NCBI RefSeq assembly: GCF_000151665.1
Contig: NW_013171860.1
Location: forward strand, 241,939-305,938
Length of the DNA stretch: 64,000 nt
Reading direction: 5' to 3'
Source of the DNA: Blastocystis hominis
Taxonomy: Eukaryota > Sar > Bigyra > Opalinata > Blastocystidae
The position numbers and the translations under genes were made by a program. Each line of letters begins with the position of its first letter. Within the stretch, counting starts at the first letter, position 1. Shown one piece after another: positions 1-12,100 of this stretch. The notes under the pieces were generated by a model that was given only the letters and a program-made list of their open reading frames with translations, had not been told where the DNA came from and did not search any database.

Positions 1-3000
1 ACCATGGTCGATGGTTTGTATATTCCCCCAGATGTATCATTACCAAATCCAAATGGAATTGAATTTGATAATTTTTATATCGATATGAACGGAATCATTC
101 ACAATTGTTCTCACAATGAGGGACTGGATAAAGTTCCCGAAACCAGTAAGGACACCTTCGAAAACATGTTTATGTGTGATTATTGCGATCCGTTCAGTGT
201 AGGTACCTTGATCGGCTTTTTGAAATTGTCCGTCCTCGAAAACTGATTTATCTGGCTGTCGACGGAGTGGCGCCGCGTGCCAAGATGAACCAGCAACGAT
301 CTCGACGTTTTAGTGCTTTTCAAGTTCGTTTCCTTCCTTTTCCTTATTTAATTATGTGTAGGAGCGGCAAGATCGAAAGGACGCTGAAGATGAGATTCGC
401 TCCCGGATGTTGGCAGCAGGAAAAAAAGTACCTCCTCCGCGCACCAGCTCGTTCGATTCCAACAAAATCACTCCCGGCACCGAGTACATGATGGAGATCT
501 GCGACAACCTCCGCTGGTACATCGCCGATCGCATGTCGCACAACCCCGCGTGGCAGAACGTGACAGTAATCCTCTCGGACGGCTCCGTCCCCGGCGAGGG
601 CGAGCACAAAATCATGGACTACATCCGCCGCGAGCGCGCCCAGCCGGGCTACGACCCGAACACGAAGTGTGTTTTCCTTGTGTTTGTTGAGCTAGACACA
701 TCATCCACGGCCTCGACGCCGACCTCATCATGCTCGGCCTGGCCACTCACGAGGCGTACTTCTACATCCTCCGCGAGGAAGTCACCTCCAGCACGCTCCA
801 AGTCACTCGCTGCGCTTTGTGCGGCTCCGATGGCCATTTGTTTGTTCTTAAAACCTCGAGTTCACGCCTAGAGCCGCGCAGTGCCAGGGCAAAAAGCCGC
901 AGCCGCGCGGCGCGCTGACCCGCGAGAGCAAATACATGAAGCAGCCGCTGCAGATCCTGCAGCTGCCAGTGCTGCGAGAGTATTTGCAGGGCGAGTTCGG
1001 GCTGCTGGAGCGCGTGATTTCGTTCCCTTACGACTTCGAACACGTGCTGGACGACATCGTCCTGCTCTGCTTCCTCGTGGGGAACGACTTCCTACCTCGC
1101 CTGCCCTGCCTCAGCATCCGCGAGGGCGCGCTGGACCTTCTCTTCAACCTCTACAAGTCCATCCTCCCCGCCGAGCGCGGCTATCTCACCGCCGACGGCG
1201 GGAAAATCGATCTCCCGCGCCTCCACCGAATCTTCGAGGAGCTCGCCAAAGTGGAGGGAGAAATTCTCAGACGACGCAGGTGGGTCGCTGGGCATTGCTG
1301 AGCATGCAGAGCCGTGCAGATCAACCGGGACAATCAGCAGCGCGCGCGTGCTGCGAGAACCGACCATTTGCTCAAAGCGCCCGAAGTGAAACTCCCCGTG
1401 AAGCGGAACCGCGAGGAGATTTCGCTGGAGAACGAAGACGAAGATGACGATGACCAAAATGGCGGCGATTTTGACAAGGAAACTGCCGTGGATTCGGAGG
1501 ATTCCGCGAAGGAAAAAAAGGCGGCAAATTTGGCGGCAGCGGTGACGGACGCGCTCTTCGCCGAACAAACCGCGAAAATCGACGCAGACGCGGCAGCCAA
1601 TCAAAACCAAGACACAAATCCGAGCGATGGGAACACAAATCCGAGTGGTGGAAACGGAGAAACCGCCTCGAGCGCGCTGAGTGCGGAAGAGAAAGACAAG
1701 ATCGAGATGGAGTAGTTTCCCTGTTTCCCCTTTCCGTGTAGCTTCTCGCTGGAGTTTCTGAAGGAGTGGAAGAAGCGAAACACGGACGACAGCGTGCAGG
1801 ACACGATCCGGCTGGGCGAGGAGGGCTGGAAGCAGCGGTACTACCGCGAGAAGTTCTGCCGGAAGCCTGGAGACCGTCTGGACGGTGCGTTCTACCGGTC
1901 GATCTGCACGTCGTACGTGGAAGGCCTGCGCTGGATCATGCTGTACTACTACAAGGGCTGTCCGTCCTGGGACTGGTTCTTCCCGTTCCACTTCGCGCCG
2001 TGCGCGTCGACGCTGGCCGAGTTCTCCTACGAGGCCACGCCGTTCAAGGAGGGAAAGCCCTTCCGCCCGCTGGACCAGCTGATGGCGAACCAGCCGCCGG
2101 GCTGCGCGTATCTGCTGCCGAAGCCCTTCCAGGAGCTGATGACGTCGCCGAACTCGCCGATCCGCGATTTCTACCCCAAACGAGTGGGTCTGCGGCAGGA
2201 TGCGTGACGCACAGATCGAGTACGACACGGACGGACTGCCTTTTCGCTGGCTGTGGACCGCGCTGATCTCGTTCATCGATAAAGACCGACTGCTCGCCGC
2301 TATCGACAGCGTGATGGACCAGCTGACTCCCGCAGACCTCATTCGCAACCACGTCGGCGTCGATCTGCTATGCGTTCGCAGAGCCCACAGAGGTCACCTC
2401 TAGGTCCATTCTTCCCATCCAATCGTGGAAACGTGGAAGCAGAACAAGGGCGAGTTGCTGATTCTCCGCAATCCCCAGGAATTCCCCATTTTCGGAGCCA
2501 TCGAGACCTCCTCCGAGCCCTCTCTCGGTTTCCACGTTTCCACTTTTTGAGGTGTAGGCGAGAAAGTGTTCTCGAACCCTCCGGAGATGTTAGAGCCTGT
2601 TAACTACAACCACTGCCTCATGCTGCATTTCATCATGCCCCCCATCCAAATCCACCAATCAGCGCTTCTCCCCGGAGTGAAACTCCCGCGGTCGGTGCTG
2701 ACGGGCGAAGACATCGTGAAGGCGGTGACGCTGGACCGGCATCTGAACGTGTCCGATCTTGGCTTCGTGCAGAGCGAGCCGTCCTGGGGGTCAGGCGCAG
2801 TGCGCGAGCTGCGTCGTAATGGGTAGAGAGAGAGGAAACGGAGGGTAATGAGTAGGAATTATAACGGTGCGTATAACAGCAATGGCTATTATAACAACTA
2901 TTCTTGTTATAATCCTACCAATTATTACGCGCAGAACGAACCCAATCCCAAGCGGTTCCAGGGGGTCCAGGGGGTCCAGGGGGTGCCGCCCAATTTTGCC

Positions 3001-3525
3001 GCCAATTTCCAGCAGGGCTACCCGCCCAATTATCCCGCGCAGAATCTGCCGGGGTCGAATTACCCGCCAAACTACCCGCCTCCGCAGCCGTATCAGCAAT
3101 TCTACCCCCCACAGCCGTATCAATCGACACAATCCTATCAATCGACACAATCCTATCAATCGACACAATCCTATCAATCGCCACAATCCTATCAATCGAC
3201 ACAATCCTATCAACCAAACCAATCCTATCAATCTGCTTACCCTCCTCAGCCCTACCAGCAACCCTACAAGCCGCAGGACTATCCTCCTCAGCCCTACCAG
3301 CAGTCCTATCAGCAGCCCTACCAGCAGCCTTATCAGCAGTCCACGGCGTCGGCAATGCCCAGAAACCCGGGATTTGCCTACGGACAGACGACCTACCAGC
3401 AGGGACCACCCGGACGGCCGGGGCAAGGCGCGATGAATGGAGGCGGGTTTGCGAATAATCCGCTGTTTCAGGATCCGAAGGCGAAGGAAAGTGGAGCGGG
3501 AAAACGCCCATTTAGTTTTTTGTAA
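1..3525 (+). CDS. 5'-3' exoribonuclease XRN2/Rat1 type, 5' end outside window
   Basis: Nuclear 5'-3' exoribonuclease of the XRN2/Rat1 family, which trims rRNA and drives torpedo termination of RNA polymerase II. The visible sequence starts inside the conserved N-terminal domain ([13 protein letters not shown] at about 64-102), followed after a short intron by [18 protein letters not shown] and, at about 590-620, [25 protein letters not shown] at about 718-755 completes the acidic active-site set. The XRN2-type second conserved block ([22 protein letters not shown]) lies at 2220-2310. The initial MGVP exon is absent, so the gene is cut by the window edge. Several short introns interrupt it; a 27-nt intron ending at 2826 joins the catalytic part to a Pro/Gln/Tyr-rich tail (2848-3525) with QSTQSY repeats. 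Stop TAA at 3523-3525, followed by a TTTTTGTTGGAAAC variant of the 3' motif. The tail could be a separate gene, but the frame continues through the intron, so I favour one protein. Confidence 0.9.
3113..3240 (+). repeat. 18-nt coding tandem repeat (QSTQSY)
   Basis: An 18-base unit, caatcgacacaatcctat, is repeated about six times with few changes, encoding Gln-Ser-Thr-Gln-Ser-Tyr in the XRN2 tail. A smaller GVQ repeat (gggggtccag) precedes it near 2959-2988 and irregular PYQQ repeats follow to about 3345. This is low-complexity, probably disordered protein. Confidence 0.85.
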
Positions 3526-3585
3526 CTTTAGTTTTTGTTGGAAACATTTTTGGAACGGGTGTGGTGGCGTGAATGCTTCTGCGAG

Positions 3586-4526
3586 ATGAAAGAGAATAGT
3601 TGTATCCGCGTTTCCTGTATTCTTGAGTGTAGTGAATCTACTTGCTGGAGCGTGCTGTGGCATGACTGTAGATAGTATCTTATTTCCACTTGATACTCTG
3701 AAAACGTATTGTTGGAAAGAAAGCCTCAGGAATAGTCGTTTTCAAGCGCGCGCAGGGAGTGTCCTTGTTTCTCGATATTATAATTTGTTTAATGGGTTGG
3801 GGACGATTTTGGTTGGTTCCGTTCCCGCATCTGCGATGTATTGGACAATTTACGAGAGAGTGAAAGGGGAAACAAAGAAAGTGTTTAAAAACGACCCGCG
3901 GTTCTTTCCTCTATGTGAAATGATCGCTGCTAGTGTAGGTGAAGTAATTGCAGGCAGTATACGAAATCCATTCGAGATAACCAAGCAGTTTATTCAAGTT
4001 CGCGGTTATTCGAGTCCAATGAAAGCAATTGTAGCAATCTGCAAGGAAAGAGGGTTTCTCTCTCTTTACTCGGGTTATGGCATTATGCTGATGCGAGATA
4101 TTCCTTTTGATATTATCGAAGTAGGTTTCCTCGATTCTTTCCATTTCCCTTAGTTCGTTCTCTATGAGTCCGAAAAGCGCTATTTCTCTCAGCGAATCGT
4201 ATTTCTTTGCTTTTTCCGTTCCTGGATAGACCCGTACAGACCTTCGTCTCTACGAAAACATGGCAATGGGTCTGATCGCTGGAGGCATTTCAGCCTTCAT
4301 CACAACGCCTCTGGATGTGATGAAAACGCGCATCATGCTCTCTGCAGACCTCCCTGCAGCGCAGCGACGCGGGATCGTAGCGACCTTTCGCCAGCTGCAG
4401 AGCGAGGGAATGCGGAAAATGTTCGCTGGCGCGGTTCCGCGGACGATGTGGATCGCGCTGGGCGGAGCCGTGTGGTTTGGAGCGTTCGAAGAGTATCGGC
4501 GGGTGATCAATCGCTTGTTAAACTAA
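3586..4526 (+). CDS. Mitochondrial S-adenosylmethionine carrier (SLC25A26-like)
   Basis: Inner-membrane carrier of the MCF/SLC25 family, closest to the S-adenosylmethionine transporters that feed methylation inside mitochondria or mitochondrion-related organelles. Three repeat signatures are visible: PLDTLKT near 3687, NPFEITKQ near 3966 and TPLDVMKTRIML near 4300. RDIPFDIIEFVLYE and the third-repeat TPLDVMKTRIML resemble SAM carriers more than ADP/ATP or phosphate carriers. I chose ATG 3586: a 16-base first exon (MKENS) joins through a 31-nt intron at 3602-3632 to LNLLAGACCGM. Further introns: 4121-4153 (33 nt) and 4199-4229 (31 nt). Stop TAA 4524-4526; TGTTTGTT at 4588-4595. Length about 280 residues is normal for the family. 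In Blastocystis the target would be the mitochondrion-related organelle (inference). Confidence 0.88.
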
Positions 4527-4662
4527 GAAGGAAGGAAGTGTTTTCTTTTTTGATTGAAGAGTGGTTAAATGAATTGAATCAATGAATTGTTTGTTTCATT
4601 CATTCATTCATCTCCAATCGCCTTCTTCTTCTTCTTCTTCTTCCTCCTCCTTCCAAGACTCA
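4527..4662. other. Convergent intergenic spacer with simple repeats
   Basis: Between the SAM carrier (+) and the phosphatase (-). It holds the carrier's 3' motif TGTTTGTT (4588-4595), an attc run (about 4596-4612) and a ttc run (about 4621-4643). On the minus strand the phosphatase frame stays open through the ttc run as a Lys/Arg tract, which is very unlikely to be protein. Confidence 0.7.
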
Positions 4663-4670
4663 AACAAACA
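4663..4670 (-). terminator. TGTTTGTT 3'-processing motif of the phosphatase gene
   Basis: Minus-strand TGTTTGTT directly behind the phosphatase frame. The codon four bases upstream begins with T at 4675; cleavage there plus poly(A) would give TAA. No stop is encoded in this frame before the motif; the first one comes only at 4604, beyond the ttc repeat. The motif and stop-by-polyadenylation are known from Blastocystis; the exact cleavage site here is inferred. Confidence 0.75.
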
Positions 4671-4674
4671 CGGC

Positions 4675-5856
4675 AATAGCGAATCGTTTCGTTACTCAAC
4701 AATCTTTCCAACTGGTATGTGTCTCGAATCGGAGTGCGAATATCCTCCACATTTGTAAGTTTTTTGAAAAAAGGAATCAGAGCAAACAACTACGCTCAAC
4801 ACCTCTCCATTCACTCACTTCCTTATCATCTTTCCCTCCTTTATACGTCGAGATCGGCACAGCATTGTTTACATTGTAACTGTACACCAACGGCGTGTTA
4901 TCCAGAATAAACGTCTTTTCCTATGCGTCACACTCGCTCTCCGCAATCACCAAATCGCGATTCAGAATACGGAGATCCTTAAAGTGTTCTTGATCGTTCA
5001 CGAACGTTGTGTACTCTCTTGCTAAACAGTATTGAATGATCTTCTCGTCCTTATTGAAGATATCTACGAGATGCTTCGCATAGCTAGAGCTCTCATCGCG
5101 CTTTTGCATTCTCCTACGATTCTGTCGAAGCAGTAAACACAATGATTTCGTAGTATTTGTTCATGACTTCTAAAAAGTGGAACACGTAAGGTCTGTATTG
5201 TACAAACACCGTACATCGCTCTGTCTGCTGTGTGGTCTCATCGTATGTTTCGTTCTGTGAGTGACTCCGCGCTTCGAGCTGCGTACAATAAAACTATCAT
5301 CGTAGTACGAAGGTTCTTTCAAACTGCAATTCACGACAGTCCCGTCGAGATCTAAAACGAGTGTATATTTGGGAACGTTGGGAGCTTTGGGGGGGAGCAC
5401 GTTCGAATGGGGGTCTTGCTGCGAATATGGGTACCGATCAACAAAGGAGCGAATCGAGGAAAACACATCGAACATACTGATTCCATAGTCGAAAAGTTCG
5501 TCTGGAGTCTTTCCGCATGTCTCATCAGTACTGAAAAGAGTATCAATATCACCGTCAGGGACCAGAGAGCTGTGGTTAAGAACAACTCCGGAACACTCTT
5601 ATAGGATATATTCGTTCCTCATAGCAGTTCTCTTCTACCGTCTCGACGTATGCGTTTATACTTACGCGCGATCCTAGCTGTCACGATTTACAAAAGTAGC
5701 CGAACTCGAATGAAGAACGGGCCGTGGAGAAAAAATCTCGTTGTTATGAATTTGATCTTCCGAAATCATATCACTGGTTATACTCAGCCGACTAATGTGC
5801 GATCGTCGCCTATCAGTCGCGTCAGAGTCTACAAAAAATAAGACCCGGTGATGCAA
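4675..5856 (-). CDS. NIF/SCP-type (DLDGT) protein phosphatase, Dullard/CTDSP-like
   Basis: Phosphatase of the HAD superfamily FCP1/NIF branch, which dephosphorylates phospho-Ser/Thr targets such as the RNA polymerase II C-terminal domain or lipin. The catalytic loop YTLVLDLDGTVVNC (two Asp nucleophile/acid positions) is at about 5365-5325. Next come RPYVFHFLEVMNKYYEIIVF, TASTESYAKHL (across a 34-nt intron) and RDL-EKTFILDNTPLVYSY (across a 30-nt intron ending at 4921), the usual order for SCP/Dullard proteins. About 120 N-terminal residues of low similarity precede it. Start taken at ATG 5856; an upstream ATG in another frame cannot be ruled out. A 32-nt intron near 5676-5707 fits; the junction near 5560 is uncertain. 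The end is not encoded: poly(A) after T4675 would make TAA. A membrane helix was not recognised, so I cannot decide between nuclear and ER-associated types. Confidence 0.82.
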
Positions 5857-6100
5857 TACATACAGTCATATCCTGAAATACTTCTGTGATGATTAGCTTT
5901 ATTATCCATTAAATGGGTAGAATTATTCTCCAAAAGGTCTTACTAGCTGTGGATTTTAAACTACCCAAGTGATATATCTTTTATAAGCGATATTAATCAC
6001 ATGAAGTACTCTGCCACTTTTTATGGATTTGCAAAAACACCGGCTTTTTCTCCAACGTCTTTTTGTATTATTCTTGGTTTTTGTTGCCAATTCATAGGAA
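5857..6100. promoter_or_regulatory. Divergent upstream region (phosphatase / PI4K)
   Basis: About 245 bases between divergent starts. An open stretch from ATG 6001 exists, but its frame runs into stops and cannot be spliced cleanly into the kinase, so I treat it as leader sequence. No promoter element was recognised. Confidence 0.5.
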
Positions 6101-9100
6101 ATGAGCAAGGCTTTTTTGTCTCTACCGAGATACAGACTCAACGGAAACCAATATTCGTGGATGGTCAACAAACTCTCCGACCTTCTCTCGACTGTTCCAA
6201 GAAATGGTCAGAAACTGCGAGAGAGATATGTTTCGTTATTCCACGATGATCTTTCGATCCCTTCAGATCCGTTTCGTTTGATTTTGCGGATTATTTGTAG
6301 TGATTCTGTTTCCTACCCTCCTCCAACAAAAGGGGAGCACGAGCTTATTTTATCCTATGGAAATGTGATTGTAAAGACGAAAGGAAAGTATTCTGCATCA
6401 TCCGTATGCGAGCCATAGTGTTCCTGAACGATATTTTCTATTATTATTCAATTCCGTGAAGCGAATTCCGCATTATGTCACCTTGGTGCTTCAGCGCGAA
6501 AACCTACTCCGAGTTACAGAGCTAATAAAAGTTCGTATCGATTGCACAGTTTCACCTAGGTTGTGATGGATGTCGCTGTCGCTATTCCCTCGAAGAGTAA
6601 CGAAATCTATCAAATGATCGAAGACGTAATCAACAGTCTGCTTTCGGATGTAAGTCCATTCCATCATGATTCTCTCCAGACGTCCCGAGAACCGCTTCTC
6701 TTCGCCGTTCTGGAGTGTCTTTCCACCTGGCAGGGCGATTACCCCTTTCCCCACAGCGCTCTGCTTTCGCTCTGCTCCTCGCTGCTGCAGTTCATCCACA
6801 CTCTCAACGACCACTGTACCTCGATTTCCCCGTTTCCCCAATTCCCTATAGACATGCAAGCGCGCGGCAGCAGTCACGTGGACGTTTCGAACCGTCTCTC
6901 CGTGCTGATCCTCATCGAGGCGCGTATCTTCCGCACGATTCGCGTAGAATTCCTCGCCAGTCCGTCAGGAATAGTATTCCTCGATCAGTCTGGAACTGAT
7001 CCAGCCGCCCCTGATGTCGTTATTCGACCTCGCCAAGCATTACACGGGCCGCAGCGCGCAGCAGAGCCTGCTCATCGCGTGCTTCTCCCTGCTGGAGGAC
7101 GTCTGCTTCTATTTCCCCAACGAGAACGCCTGGGTGTGGAGCTGCGTGTGGCGCCGCATGCTCATCTCCTGCCAGGAGCGCTCGCTGCAGGTGTCCGTGG
7201 CGACCGCGGCGATGCAAAGCCTCGCCAATCTGCTGCCGTCGATGCTGGAGGAGATGTTGAAGTGCGCGGAGGACTTGTACGGACTGCTGGACACCGCGCA
7301 CATCCGCGAGGGCTGGTCGAATCGCCCGCGTTATCACCGAAATCGCAACGGTGCGGTGAATTACGAGAGTCGGTATTGTAGGAGAGAAGGAGGAGAAGAG
7401 AGAATTATCCGTAGCGATCTGGAAGCATCCCGAGCTGTTCGCTGCGTTTACGCGCCTCATCGTCACGCTGGCGCAGACAGAACAGAACAACCGCGCGGGA
7501 GACGCGCACGTGGCGTTCAAAATGAGCCTCACGCACACGCTGATCAATAAAATCGGGTCGTTTCTGCGGAATCTGGAGGGACAGCCCTCTTCGAGCGGCG
7601 AGCTGGCGGGATTGGACGCGTCGTCGGACATCAAGCAATACGAAACGGCGGTGTTGTCGCTCTGCTCGGAGCTGGTGCACGATGTGGATTGCGAAGAAGT
7701 GCGGAACGGGATCTATCAGATCTTGGTGGAAGGATTGGGAAGCAAAACGCCGATGCTCGCAGTGCTGCCGTGCCTCGTGGATTTGGCGCTGGAGGACGGG
7801 AAGGAGCGGCAGAACGACGTGAACAATATTCTCACCGGACTTCTCATGAAGATCGATACTCATAATGTGAGGAAACGTGGAACCGGGTGAGGAATAGTAT
7901 CAAGAAGTGGTGAATCAAGTGTGCAGTTGCTTGTCGCAGCTGATTCGAGGAATTCACGATCCAGCGCAGAGCCAGTTTCTGCAGAACCAGATTTTGGTTT
8001 CGTGTGTGCAGCTGGGCCAGACGTTGCTGAAAGGATCGACGAGCACGCAGCGATTGCAGTGGCAGATCAGCAAGAGCATCATCAGCGTGCTGTCCACGAT
8101 CGAGAAGAAGTGGGATCCCTACCAGCTGGACTATCCGATCGACTCCAATCTCAAGAACTATGTGAATGTGTGGTTCCATCTCGTGACGGTAGCATTGAAG
8201 GGAGTGAGCGAAGGGTAGATTAAATCGCTGTCCACCGAGCCGTGGTCGGAGTCCGCGGAGAATTCGCTGACGCTGTTTGCGTCCAAATCGCCGCTATTGT
8301 ATCAGTACATCACCGATATGGAGACGGACATCGAGCTGTCGTCTCTCTTCGCTTCTGCGGAGCCTGCAGCGAACGAGGAATCGCTCAAGACGGCGCTGCT
8401 GAAGCGCTTGGGAGAGAGCCACGCGGAGGAAATCAAGGCGCTGACGCACACCTCCGCGCTGTATTTGTTCACGGTGTACGAAGTGGAGTCGCGTCGAACG
8501 AAGCAGCTCCGCACGCTGAAGGGCATCTTCAGCTACTTCAAAGCGTTCACCGACACGACCCATCCGCTCTATCCGGTGCTTCTGGTGATCCTGGAAACGA
8601 TCTTCAACGAGTTTGTGGAGTTGCTGGATGGGGAGGATCAGTCGGAAATGACCGAGGCGATCTTGGAGGACCACATGGAGTTCCTGATCATCACGCTCTG
8701 CCATCGCTTCGAAGTCCTTCAGGACATTTCGCTCCGATACATCTGCCTCCTCCTGGAACACTATTCCTACTTAAAAACGAACGCTCGCTGTCTCAACGTT
8801 CTTCTGAAGTGCCTTCTCACCATGAAAATCAACCTCAAACCGCTCAACGAAGCGCCCGTGACGTTGAAAGAGAGCGAAATGCTGATGCTGAAGAACGACA
8901 CGCGTCTGCACTACCAGCTCGATCTCCCTCTGAGCTCCGACAAGCTCACCAACGTCTACAAGAAAGCCATGAGCGTGTTTTCGACCTGGATGGACAAGGG
9001 CGATTCCCAGTTCGAAGAGGAAGTCCTCATCAATCTGCAGAAGTAGCAGCGCCGCAGTCCGCTGATGTGTAGCACCGTCTCTCCCGAAGTGTTCTCCTTC

Positions 9101-12100
9101 CTCTACGAGCTCCTTCTCGAGAATCGCGAGACCATGCGGGATACGCCCTTCACCGACTTCCTCGCGCTTTCCGCGGTTCATTGTGGGAGCGAACGCGCGG
9201 ATTCATCCGTAGCCCTCAAGGAAAAGCTCAGCTACAACAGCGGGATTCTGCGCGAGCGCCTCAAGACCACGCCGGAATCTGCGATTGTGGCGGAGATGCA
9301 CGCCGAGATGAAAACGTACCTGGAGACCAGTTTCTCTCTGGACTACCACGATTCGCCGCACAACGAAGACGAGAGCCTCAAATCGATCTCGTTCCCCGCG
9401 GGATCCGACGATCTCGACCCGGAGCGGCAGCCGAGCGACTTGTTGATCCGCTGCGCGGCGCTGTACTCGATCCTCCGCGAAGAAACGGACCCGCTCGTGG
9501 TGCAAATCATCTGCTGGCTGCCCACCATTCTGCTTCAGTTTGAACTCCTTCGCTCCTTTTTGACGCGTAGAGAATCGCTCCTCAAGGAGGCGATCGCGAT
9601 TTGGCGCTGGCTCCTCGCGGAAATCCCGCTCCTCCACGTAGAGTTTCCCCGTTTCTCCGATCTAGTCCCGCCTGATCCGCGAGCTGAGCTGCGCGTGGCA
9701 AGTCACGCGCGAGTTGGGTCTGGGGATCTTCCGCGTGTCGGACTGCTGGCGCGACGGTCGCGACCGCTGGTTCCAAGGCGGTCTGCACCACGAGCAGCAC
9801 AAATGCGCCTGTCCCTGCCACTGCAACACGGTCTTCGTCAAGCTGGACCGGCGCTTCGGACATCTCCCGGCCAGGTCGCCGAGCCCGTTCGATCTGGACG
9901 GGATCATCGAGGGCCTGCAGGACGAAATCCAGCTGCAGTCGACGCCGCCGCCGATCGTTCCGCAGCTGCGCTGTGAGGACAGCGGCGACTCGCTGTGCGC
10001 GTCGTGCTGCCATTGCGTGACGATGCGGGAGCAGAGCGAGGACCACCGAGAGCAGGCCATTCCGCAGGTCTCGCTTTTCTACGCAGCGCCGACGCTGCTT
10101 CGCGATCTGTGCGGCGTCGCGGCGTTTGCGCCCGCAGTGTTCTGCTCGACGTACACGGAGGAGCACTGCAAGTGCCAGGGACTCTGGCTCGACTTCTTCC
10201 AGGAAGTGATGAACGCGTATGCGGAACGGTACTCGGATTTGGTCCGCGAAATCAGCAGCGTGTTCTTCAGCTCGCTGCAGAGCGACCTGTCGATCGGGAG
10301 CTTCTCGCTGGAGCAGCGACTGTCGTTCCTGCAGAGCGCGTGGAACTGCTATCACGTGTGCTGCGATCGGCAGCTGTTCAGTGAGAAGGAGTGCAAGGTG
10401 TTTTATGGAAGTCTGGTGATGGCGGTGATCAATCTGATCGTGAATGCGTCCTACGACGAGAACGCGCTGTTTTCTGTGGGAGCCGTGAACGGGTTTTGAC
10501 GTAGACGAACAGCGACTCGATGAGCCACGCGACGAACCGCCGCCAGCTGGATTTCCTGCTGGACATCTACGACGAAATCAACGTGGTCTATCTCGAGAAC
10601 AAGAAGCGACTGGCGCACCTCAAAACGTCGCGTCGATCCCACGTGGCTTCGGACGTCGGACTCGACGAAGATGCTCTCGATGTGAGTCTCTACTCGCAGC
10701 TCTTCCAGAACGTGGAGGCACGCAACGGCCGAGCGCTGCGCGAAGGCCGTTCAGGACTCACTTTCAACGTGTTCGACTCGCAGTCCACGCCGTCCGCGAG
10801 CCGATCCCCGCACATTTCCGACCACTTAACCGTGGTGACTTCCATTACCACGTCTTCCACGATTCGCCACGAAGAACTGGCGCTGGTTCTGCTTCGCGGA
10901 CTGATCGAGCAGTACTTGCTGAAGGTGAATCCGTGCCAGAACCCCGAGCGCGAGCTGCTGGACGAGTCGTACATGACGCACGGGAAAATGTACACGCCCA
11001 ATCAGTGGAAGGACGTCATGCAGCTCGCGCGAGCGCACTCCTCGGAGTGCACGGTGTGGCTCACTCGCCTCTACCCCCACGTGTCCGTTCTCCAGTCCGA
11101 GGTAGGGCTGCTGGCGCGTCGCGTCGATCGTAGCTGGTCCGATTGGTCAATCAGTACCCGCAGAGCTATCTCCACATCCCCGAATGCGCCAAATACTACG
11201 TTCTTTCCCTCTTTCCCCTCTCTCACTCGCAGATTTTAGATCGCACCGATGCCTCCAAGCCGTGGCTCCTCTACTGGACGCTCCCCTCCCTTCCTACCGT
11301 TTCCACGTTTCCTCCTTTCAACGCGTAGCTGATCGACGCGATGGCTCGCAACACGGCGGACCGAATGGAGTCCGCGCCGCCCATGAGCAACCCCTCCACG
11401 ATGCACTTCATCACCAAGGCGCTCGGGCAGTTCCCTCCCGAGTCGCTCTGCTTCTACCTGCCCCAACTGGTCCAGGGCCTGCGCCACGACACCACCAAAA
11501 TGCTCCAGGAGTACATCCTTCTGCTCTGCTCGCGGAGCATTCTCCTCACCCACCAACTGCTCTGGGCGCTCATCACCGAGAGCGAGGCCGAGGGAAGCGC
11601 CACCGGCAAGTTCGGGTTCTCCGGCAACCCGGTATCCCCGCGGGAGAGGCGTGACGCGTAGCTGACGGGGAGCGACCCGCTGCCGCAGATCTGCAGGAGT
11701 ATCATCGCGAAGATCCAGGACAACTTCACGCCCGGGCAGAAGCGGCTCTACGACCAGCAGTTCAGTCTGTTCAACATGCTGATCAACGTGAGCGGCGAGG
11801 CGAAGCCGTTCAAGAAGGAGGAGCGTCGCGGCGAGATCATGACGCGCCTCACCGAGCGCCTAGCGGAGCTGCAGCGCACCGTGAAGACGCAGTACTGCTA
11901 CCTGCCCACCAATCCCGAGTTCCGCATCAAGGAGGTCGTCGTGGACAGCGCCGCCGCGATGCAGTCCGCGGGGAAGGCGCCCTACCGCCTCATGTTCCGC
12001 GTGGAGCGCTGGGACGGACCGGACAGCGCGCTGCGCGCGTTGGAGCGGAAGCCCCGCGTGGGCGCGGTGCGGTTGGAGGGTCGGAGTGACGCGTAGCCTG

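Noticed and set aside
1092-2348. 418-codon minus-strand frame within XRN2.
   Set aside because: Shadow of the plus-strand gene, which has clear XRN2 motifs in this stretch.
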